Shown: positions 57,397 through 64,000 of the stretch, one piece after another
Numbering within the stretch: the first letter of the stretch is position 1
Layout of the letters: each line of letters opens with the position of its first letter
Assembly: GCF_003075415.1 (NCBI RefSeq)
Contig: NZ_QDAH01000003.1
Coordinates: forward strand, 124,001 to 188,000
DNA: 64,000 bases
Direction of reading: 5' to 3'
Source of the DNA: Microvirga sp. KLBC 81
Lineage (GTDB): Bacteria > Pseudomonadota > Alphaproteobacteria > Rhizobiales > Beijerinckiaceae
Notes under the pieces: model-generated
Database searches by the model: none
What the model saw: only the letters and a program-made list of their open reading frames with translations
What the model was told of the DNA's origin: nothing
Program-made: the position numbers and the translations under genes

Positions 57397-57520
57397 GTTG
57401 TTTCGCTTTATTTTGTGCGGTGCATCAGCCCTTTGTCTCATGGAAAGGGCGGCGATCTTCATTTTTAGTCGCTTCGCCTTAAGCTAAGGCAAGGATGTTC
57501 ACTCCACGAAAGCGGGAACA

Positions 57521-59722
57521 ATGACGCGCGTCCAGACGAACGGCCTCCAGGTTGCACCAGTTCTTCATGATTTCATCGAGCGGGAGGCCTTGAACGGCAC
57601 AGGCGTATCCGCCGATGTCTTCTGGGAGGGGCTGGCCGGTCTCGTAAAGGAATTCGCCCCGCGCGACCGCGCGCTTCTCGCCGTTCGCGACAAGATCCAA
57701 GCGCAGATCGACGATTATCACCGCGCCCGGGCCGACAAGGCGTTCGATCAGGCCGATTACGAGCGCTTCCTGCGCGACATCGGCTACGTGCTGCCGGAGC
57801 CCGAGGACTTCTCGGTCAAGACGCAGAACGTGGACGACGAGATCGCCCGCATCGCCGGTCCCCAGCTGGTGGTTCCGGTATCCAACGCCCGCTATGCGCT
57901 GAATGCCGCCAATGCCCGCTGGGGCAGCCTCTACGATGCCCTCTATGGCACGGATGCGATCCCGGAGGAGGGCGGTGCCACCCGCTCCGGCGGCTACAAC
58001 AAGGTGCGTGGCGCCAGGGTGGTGGCCCGCGCCCGCGAGCTCCTCGACCAGGCGGCTCCGCTGGCCCAGGGCAGCCACAAGGATGCCGTCGCCTATGCGC
58101 TTCAGGGCGGTGCTCTCGTCGTGAAGCTCCAGGACGGCAGCGAGACGGGCCTGAAGGATGCGGCTCAGCTGGCCGGCTACCAGGGCGAGGCGGCGAGCCC
58201 CTCCGCCGTGCTGCTCGCCCACAACAACCTGCATATCGAGATCAGGATCGATCGCTCGAACCCGATCGGCGCGGACGATCCGGCGGGGGTGGCGGATCTC
58301 GTGATCGAATCGGCCGTTTCCACCATCATGGACCTGGAGGATTCAGTCGCGGCGGTGGATGCGGAGGACAAGGTGCAGGTCTACCGCACCTGGCTCGGTC
58401 TGATGAAGGGCGACCTCGTCGAGAACTTCGAGAAGGGTGGGCGCACCATCGAGCGCAAGCTCAATCCGGATCGCGTCTATACCGCGCCGAATGGCGGTGA
58501 GGTGCGCCTGCACGGCCGCAGCCTCATGCTGGTGCGCAATGTGGGCCACCACATGTTCACCGATGCGGTGCTGGACGAGGCAGGCGAGGAGATCCCTGAG
58601 ACGATCCTCGACGCTGCCGTCACCTCGCTCATCGCGATCCACGATCTGAAGGGTACGGGTTCGCTCCGCAACAGCCGCGCGGGCTCGGTCTATATCGTCA
58701 AGCCCAAGATGCACGGACCCGACGAGGTGGCTTTCGCCAGCGATCTGTTCGGCGCCGTCGAGGACATGCTGGGGCTTGCCCGCAACACGCTCAAGATGGG
58801 CATCATGGACGAGGAGCGCCGCACCACAATCAACCTCAAGGCCTGCATCAAGGCAGCCGCCGAGCGCATCGTGTTCATCAACACGGGCTTTCTCGACCGC
58901 ACCGGCGACGAGATCCACACCTCGATGGAAGCCGGCCCCATGATCCGCAAGAACGACATGAAGGCGACGGCCTGGATCAAGGCCTACGAGGACAACAACG
59001 TGGATGTGGGTCTCGCCTGCGGCCTGCCTGGCCATGCGCAGATCGGCAAGGGCATGTGGGCCGCGCCCGACAAGATGGCGGACATGCTGGCGCAGAAGAT
59101 CGGTCATCCGCAGGCGGGTGCGAACACCGCCTGGGTGCCGTCGCCGACCGCCGCGACGCTCCACGCGCTGCACTATCATCAGGTCAACGTGCAGGCGCGC
59201 CAGGCTGAGCTGAAAAGCCGTCCGCGCGCGAAGCTCTCCGACATCCTCACCATTCCGGTGTCGCAATCGAACTGGGCGCCGGATGCGGTGCAGCAGGAAC
59301 TCGACAACAACTGCCAGGGCATCCTCGGCTACGTGGTGCGCTGGATCGATCAGGGCGTCGGCTGCTCGAAGGTACCGGACATTCACGATGTCGGCCTGAT
59401 GGAAGATCGCGCGACTTTGCGCATCTCCAGCCAGCACCTCGCCAACTGGCTGCGCCACGGCATCGTCACGCAGGACCAGGTGATGCAGACCCTGCGCCGC
59501 ATGGCTCAAGTTGTGGACCGGCAGAATGCGGGCGATCCGCTCTACCGGCCGATGGCGCCGGGCTTCAGCGGTCCGGCCTTCCAGGCGGCCTGCGATCTCA
59601 TCTTCAAGGGTGTCGAGCAGCATAACGGCTACACCGAGTGGGTTCTCCACGCGCGCCGCCGCGAGGCGAAAGCCTTGGGCGCAGCGGATCGCTCGGAGGA
59701 GAGCGGCGTCAGAACCAGGTAA
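57521..59722 (+). CDS. glcB: Malate synthase G
   Basis: A 733-residue enzyme condensing glyoxylate and acetyl-CoA to malate in the glyoxylate shunt. Features: [40 protein letters not shown] (active-site region), [20 protein letters not shown] and, near the C-terminus, [20 protein letters not shown] with the conserved cysteine and catalytic Asp. Length is typical (720-735). It follows the tRNA-Ala terminator with a 163-bp gap and should be an independent transcript; convergent with pxpC. Confidence 0.97.
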   Translation: MTRVQTNGLQVAPVLHDFIEREALNGTGVSADVFWEGLAGLVKEFAPRDRALLAVRDKIQAQIDDYHRARADKAFDQADYERFLRDIGYVLPEPEDFSVKTQNVDDEIARIAGPQLVVPVSNARYALNAANARWGSLYDALYGTDAIPEEGGATRSGGYNKVRGARVVARARELLDQAAPLAQGSHKDAVAYALQGGALVVKLQDGSETGLKDAAQLAGYQGEAASPSAVLLAHNNLHIEIRIDRSNPIGADDPAGVADLVIESAVSTIMDLEDSVAAVDAEDKVQVYRTWLGLMKGDLVENFEKGGRTIERKLNPDRVYTAPNGGEVRLHGRSLMLVRNVGHHMFTDAVLDEAGEEIPETILDAAVTSLIAIHDLKGTGSLRNSRAGSVYIVKPKMHGPDEVAFASDLFGAVEDMLGLARNTLKMGIMDEERRTTINLKACIKAAAERIVFINTGFLDRTGDEIHTSMEAGPMIRKNDMKATAWIKAYEDNNVDVGLACGLPGHAQIGKGMWAAPDKMADMLAQKIGHPQAGANTAWVPSPTAATLHALHYHQVNVQARQAELKSRPRAKLSDILTIPVSQSNWAPDAVQQELDNNCQGILGYVVRWIDQGVGCSKVPDIHDVGLMEDRATLRISSQHLANWLRHGIVTQDQVMQTLRRMAQVVDRQNAGDPLYRPMAPGFSGPAFQAACDLIFKGVEQHNGYTEWVLHARRREAKALGAADRSEESGVRTR

Positions 59723-59732
59723 GAGGGAACGG

Positions 59733-59760
59733 GGCGCCGAATTGGCGCCTCAAACTTTTT
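59733..59760. terminator. Terminator between convergent glcB and pxpC
   Basis: GGCGCC-GAATT-GGCGCC (extended by GAG/CTC-like flanks), followed by TCAAACTTTTT on the plus strand, 10 bp after the glcB stop. It abuts the pxpC stop. Confidence 0.75.
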
Positions 59761-60793
59761 ACGATGTGTGATCGGAGGCTTTGTGAGACAGCGCATCCAC
59801 CATGCCGCCGATCAGGTTTGTGCTCAAAAGATGCTCCGTCGTGAGATCGAAGCGCAGCGGCACGAGAGCGGAGGGAAGCGCGGCAATCCATTCCTTCATC
59901 TGACGCGCGGCCGCGACAGCTTCCTCGCGCGAGACGGCACGGAAACGCACAGGTGAGCCGGGGCGCATCTGCGCAAAGCGTGCGAGGTCGGCGCTGATGA
60001 TGGTGGCGATCTTCGGATAGCCTCCTGCCGTCTGCCGGTCGCGCATGAGCACGATGGGAAGGCCGCTCCCCGGCACCTGGATGTGACCGTCCACGATGCC
60101 ATCCGAGACGATATTGAAGCCCTTTGAATGGTCGAGCTGAGGACCGCTCAGCTGAAAGCCCATGCGGTCGGCCTGCGGGCTGATGGTGAACTCGGCGCTC
60201 AGAAAAGTGCGGATCGCATCGTCGGTGAAGTAATCGTCCTGCGGCCCTATCATGACGCGGATGGGGCCAGCCTCCGCCAACGGATCGAGCGGCAGATGCA
60301 TCGGCGCGCGATCCTGCTGATCCGGCCTGCAGGGAAGGCGGTCACCTGCCTTCAGCGGCGCACCCTTTAACCCACCAAGACGCGAACGCGGATGGAACGA
60401 CAGGCTGCCGAGCTGCGGCTCGACGAGGAAGCCGCCTGCGACGGCAAGATAGGCGAAGGAGCCGGAGCGTGCATGGGCGACCTGCAGCGTATCGCCTTCT
60501 CGCAGAGCGATGGTCGTGTTGGACTCAACGGCCACATCGTTGACGCTGGCGATGCAGCCTGCACCCACAAGAGCCAAACGCAGTTCGCCTCCCTCGCAGG
60601 TGAAGCTGCCGCCCAGATTCATGAACTCGATGGCCGCTGTTTCCGGCACATTTCCGACGAGCGCATTCGCCATGGCGAGACACCGGCGATCCATCGCCCC
60701 GGACGGCGAGACGCCGAAGCGCTGATAGCCGATGCGCCCCCAATCCTGCAGGCTCGTCATCGGGCCGCAGCTTTTCACCACAAGGCTCGTCAT
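59759..60793 (-). CDS. pxpC: 5-oxoprolinase subunit PxpC (carboxyltransferase-like)
   Basis: A 344-residue protein of the KipA/PxpC type, half of the biotin-independent 5-oxoprolinase that opens 5-oxoproline to glutamate. Signatures: MTSLQDWGRIGYQRFGVSPS, GAMDRRCLAMANALVGN, RVMIGPQDDYFT and GFQLSGPQL, with MRDRQTAGGYPKIATIIS near residue 255. Its start overlaps the pxpB stop (ATGA). PxpA (LamB/YcsF family), the third subunit, is not in the window. Confidence 0.92.
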   Translation of the reverse strand: MTSLVVKSCGPMTSLQDWGRIGYQRFGVSPSGAMDRRCLAMANALVGNVPETAAIEFMNLGGSFTCEGGELRLALVGAGCIASVNDVAVESNTTIALREGDTLQVAHARSGSFAYLAVAGGFLVEPQLGSLSFHPRSRLGGLKGAPLKAGDRLPCRPDQQDRAPMHLPLDPLAEAGPIRVMIGPQDDYFTDDAIRTFLSAEFTISPQADRMGFQLSGPQLDHSKGFNIVSDGIVDGHIQVPGSGLPIVLMRDRQTAGGYPKIATIISADLARFAQMRPGSPVRFRAVSREEAVAAARQMKEWIAALPSALVPLRFDLTTEHLLSTNLIGGMVDALSHKASDHTS

Positions 60794-61512
60794 GCCTGCA
60801 CCCGCTCAGCGACAGGCTCGCCTGCCAGTGCTGCTTTCTCAAGCGCGTCCCAACGCGAGGAATCGACGGGCTCGAACACGATCTCGTCTCCGGTCGCAAA
60901 GAGAAAGACAGGATCACGCTCGGGTGCGTAGCTCAACACCGGTGTGCGTCCCAGAAGATGCCAGCCGCTTGGCATCTCCATGGGCACGATGCCAGCCTGC
61001 TCGCCGCCGATCATGATCGAGCCGCATGGAACCTTCAGGCGCGGCTGAGTGCGGCGCGATGTGGCAATGCGAGGATCGAGACCGCCGAGATAGGCGAAGC
61101 CCGGCAGAAAGCCGATCATGTAGATTCGGTAGATGGCGTTCGAATGGATTTCGATGACTTGGGATGGCGTCAGGCCATGGCGCTCCGCCACATCCTCCAG
61201 ATCAACCCCGTATTCGCCGCCATAGACCACCGGAACGCGCCAGCGGGTGCCTGTCGAACTTTGCGGCTGCAGATCGCGCGTGACCCCTTCGAGCTGGCGA
61301 ATGAGCGCCTCGAAATCCGTCACAGTGGGGTCGAATTGCAGCGTGAGGGAACGATAGGTGGGGACGGTCTCGATGAGCCCCACTGGCGGGCTCGCCCGCA
61401 ACAGGGCGTCGAGCGCGAGCACCTTACCGTTGAGTTCAGGATCAATCGCGCTACCGAACTCAACCGTCAGGGCACTGTCGCCGCAGGGGAGGAACCGTGG
61501 TGTCTGCACCAT
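60790..61512 (-). CDS. pxpB: 5-oxoprolinase subunit PxpB (KipI-like)
   Basis: A 240-residue KipI/PxpB protein. The family core shows FLPCGDSALTVEFGSAIDPE at the N-terminus, VETVPTYRSLTLQFDP-type strand in the first half, VPVVYGGEYGVDLEDVAERH, and IYMIGFLPGFAYLGGLDPRI with TPRLKVPCGS-like end. In Bacillus KipI inhibits KinA; next to pxpC the oxoprolinase role is far more likely. It is the first gene of the pair and is translationally coupled to pxpC. Confidence 0.92.
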   Translation of the reverse strand: MVQTPRFLPCGDSALTVEFGSAIDPELNGKVLALDALLRASPPVGLIETVPTYRSLTLQFDPTVTDFEALIRQLEGVTRDLQPQSSTGTRWRVPVVYGGEYGVDLEDVAERHGLTPSQVIEIHSNAIYRIYMIGFLPGFAYLGGLDPRIATSRRTQPRLKVPCGSIMIGGEQAGIVPMEMPSGWHLLGRTPVLSYAPERDPVFLFATGDEIVFEPVDSSRWDALEKAALAGEPVAERVQA

Positions 61513-61574
61513 TCACCCATTCAATCTTCGCCCCAAACCTCTCTCACATCGGAGGGGGAGGGACAATGGAAAGA

Positions 61575-61668
61575 TTGCTCCCTTCTAGAGAGAGCGCATC
61601 GGTGGAGCGGAAAGCCGGGTCCCCTTTTCGCTGACGCGGCCCTCCGGTTTCGCACAAGGCGCTAACGC
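61575..61668 (+). repeat. Dispersed repeat (family C), copy 2
   Basis: GCTCCCTTCTAGAGAGAGCG followed by CATCGGTGGAGCGGAA, then CCGGTTTCGCACAAGGCGCT after a stretch missing from copy 1. It occupies much of the 300-bp gap between pxpB and bdhA; no gene was seen there. Confidence 0.7.
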
Positions 61669-61812
61669 CATGCCTTGAGGGCGGATGAGCATGGCTTCCT
61701 CCTGCCGGCGAGGTATGCTCCTTTTTGATAGACTCAACTCCACTTCCCCCTTCGTGCTATGTGAGCCCTCACCCAAGAGCCCTGAGGCCTTAAAGCCCAT
61801 GCGGAGTAGACC

Positions 61813-62598
61813 ATGACCTTGAAATCGAAGAACGCCGTCATCACCGGCTCCACCAGCGGTATCGGCCTGGCCATCGCCCGGGCACTCGCCAAGGAAGGCG
61901 CGAACGTGGTCATCAACGGCCTCGGCGATGCGGCCGAGATCGAGGAGACCCGCGCCGCCATCGAGAGCGAGTTCGGCGTGAAAGCTCTCTATTCGCCCGC
62001 CAACATGCTCAAAGCCGATGAGATCGCCGACATGATCCATCAGGCCGAGAAGACGCTCGGCAGCGTCGATATTCTCGTCAACAACGCAGGGATTCAGTTC
62101 GTCTCGCCGGTCGAGGAGTTCCCCATCGAGAAGTGGGATCAGATCCTCGCGATCAATCTCTCCTCCGCCTTCCACGCCATCCGCGCTGCGGTTCCCGGCA
62201 TGAAGGCGCGCAGGTGGGGGCGCATCATCAACACGGCCTCGGCCCACTCCCTGGTGGCCTCGCCCTTCAAATCGGCCTATGTGGCAGCCAAGCACGGCAT
62301 CGCAGGCCTGACCAAGACCGTGGCGCTGGAGGTGGCGACCCATGGCATCACCATCAACTGCATCAGCCCCGGCTATGTCTGGACGCCTCTCGTCGAGAAC
62401 CAAATCCCCGACACCATGAAGGCGCGCGGCCTCACCAAGGAGCAGGTGATCAACGACGTTCTGCTCGAGGCGCAGCCCACCAAGCAGTTCGTGACCGTCG
62501 ATCAGGTGGCGGCTCTCGCCGTGTTCCTCTGCTCGGATGCGGCGAGCCAGATGACTGGCACCAACCTCTCCATGGATGGTGGCTGGACCGCGAAGTAA
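61813..62598 (+). CDS. bdhA: 3-hydroxybutyrate dehydrogenase
   Basis: A 261-residue classical SDR that oxidises D-3-hydroxybutyrate to acetoacetate, linking PHB breakdown to central metabolism. TGSTSGIGLAIARALAKEGA is the NAD-binding glycine motif; NNAGIQFVSPVEEFPIEKWD and WGRIINTASAHSLVASPFKS with AYVAAKHG give the Ser and Tyr-x3-Lys catalytic residues. The stretch after it (SPGYVWTPLVENQIPDTMKA) and the C-terminus (GTNLSMDGGWTAK) match BdhA closely. GGAG six bases before the ATG fits the start. Confidence 0.94.
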   Translation: MTLKSKNAVITGSTSGIGLAIARALAKEGANVVINGLGDAAEIEETRAAIESEFGVKALYSPANMLKADEIADMIHQAEKTLGSVDILVNNAGIQFVSPVEEFPIEKWDQILAINLSSAFHAIRAAVPGMKARRWGRIINTASAHSLVASPFKSAYVAAKHGIAGLTKTVALEVATHGITINCISPGYVWTPLVENQIPDTMKARGLTKEQVINDVLLEAQPTKQFVTVDQVAALAVFLCSDAASQMTGTNLSMDGGWTAK

Positions 62599-62610
62599 TT
62601 TGAGCAACAT

Positions 62611-62670
62611 CTCTGCCCTCATCCTTCGAGACGGATTGCTGGCGCAATCCTCCTCAGGATAAGGGCAGAG
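62611..62670. repeat. Family B-like intergenic repeat
   Basis: CTCTGCCCTCATCCT and AGGATAAGGGCAGAG are inverted arms (14 of 15), with CTTCGAGACG and CCTCCTCAGGAT inside. Shares the ATCCTTCGAGACG and CTCCTCAGG blocks with the copy at 53296. Confidence 0.75.
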
Positions 62671-62701
62671 TTTGGTGATGAGGTGCGCTTCTGGCGAGGG
62701 T

Positions 62702-63673
<972 letters not shown>

Positions 63674-63816
63674 TTATCCATAAAGGTGGGGCAGGGCGCT
63701 GTCACCCACGGAAGGGTTAATGAGCCGACTTCAGAACCCCCTAGCGTGTCGTTTCACTGTCATATAACTTTGCAACTGGGGAACAGGGTAATAGCCCGAC
63801 CACACTGGAGGATGAC

Positions 63817-64000
63817 ATGTTGACCAAGCGCGCCAGCCTGAAACTGGCTACGGCTTTCGCCGCCCTCATGATTGCCGGTACGGCACAGGCGGCCGAGAAG
63901 CTCCGGCTCCTGACCTGGGCGGATTACGTGCCGAAGGATGTCGTGGAGCAGTTCACGAAGGAAACCGGCATCGAAGTCGAGATCACGCTGTCGAACAACG
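63817..64000 (+). CDS. Polyamine-type ABC transporter substrate-binding protein, N-terminal fragment
   Basis: The frame is open to the window edge (61 codons). GGAGG lies six bases before the ATG. A Sec signal peptide (KRASLKLATAFAALMIAGTA then QAAE) precedes LRLLTWADYVPKDVVEQFTK and ETGIEVEITLSNN. The L-x-W-x-D-Y-x-P motif is typical of the PotD/PotF family that binds spermidine or putrescine. The rest of the gene and any permease genes lie beyond the window. Confidence 0.85.
   Translation, partial: MLTKRASLKLATAFAALMIAGTAQAAEKLRLLTWADYVPKDVVEQFTKETGIEVEITLSNN

Noticed and set aside
58343-59650. 435-codon frame antisense to glcB
   Set aside because: Shadow of malate synthase; no motif.

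Overview
The window is a GC-rich chromosomal segment of core housekeeping genes. It most resembles a Hyphomicrobiales (Rhizobiales) alphaproteobacterium, possibly Methylobacteriaceae (Microvirga/Methylobacterium-like). The assignment rests on gene order and families: divergent hrcA and rph-rdgB, rsmI-yraN beside an LpoA-like lipoprotein, a leftward dnaK-dnaJ-pmtA-pyrF-dapB-gpmA series, aroA-cmk beside a FYDLN-type protein and tRNA-Ala, the OlsB and PmtA lipid enzymes, DUF1127/DUF2852/DUF1194/DUF2244 proteins, and many short palindromic intergenic repeats. The genus is inference. No prophage, insertion sequence, CRISPR array or rRNA operon was seen.

Layout. 1-7 kb: an MFS transporter cut by the window edge, lepA, an APC permease, a small secreted protein with an internal duplication, hrcA, rph and rdgB. 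7-19 kb: DUF2852, a TetR regulator, hemW, gshB, a lipid kinase, a divergent DUF1127/LysR pair, yraN-rsmI, an LpoA-like lipoprotein and osmC. 17-20 kb: a sulfonate-type ABC operon (binding protein, permease, ATPase) whose leader carries a SAM-II riboswitch. 20-24 kb: glnD, grpE behind a heat-shock-type promoter, and a TRIC-family membrane protein. 24-33 kb (all leftward): an unknown exported protein, alkB, gpmA, dapB, two tandem DUF1330 genes, pyrF, pmtA, dnaJ and dnaK.

33-37 kb is the accessory-looking part. It holds a small XRE regulator with an overlapping unknown ORF, a GIY-YIG protein, an Ada-like alkyltransferase, many repeats, and about 0.8 kb without a convincing gene that starts with a LexA-box-like motif overlapping a promoter and continues into strong hairpins. 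37-50 kb: nth, uppP, a GST, queG, olsB, comM, a receiver-only response regulator, mutS and maeB. 50-64 kb: a HAD phosphatase, hrpB, mgsA, DUF1194, cmk-aroA, a FYDLN zinc-ribbon protein, tRNA-Ala(GGC), glcB, pxpB-pxpC, bdhA, pip and the start of a polyamine-type binding protein.

Themes. Protein quality control (hrcA, grpE, dnaK, dnaJ) is spread over three loci, two with matching RpoH-type promoter candidates. DNA repair is well represented (alkB, ada-like, nth, mutS). Malic enzyme, malate synthase G and 3-hydroxybutyrate dehydrogenase point to C2/C4 and PHB-linked carbon use. OlsB and PmtA point to ornithine lipids and phosphatidylcholine. The items most worth follow-up are the SAM-II riboswitch on a sulfonate-type transporter and the possible SOS-controlled gene-free region at 35.88-36.35 kb.
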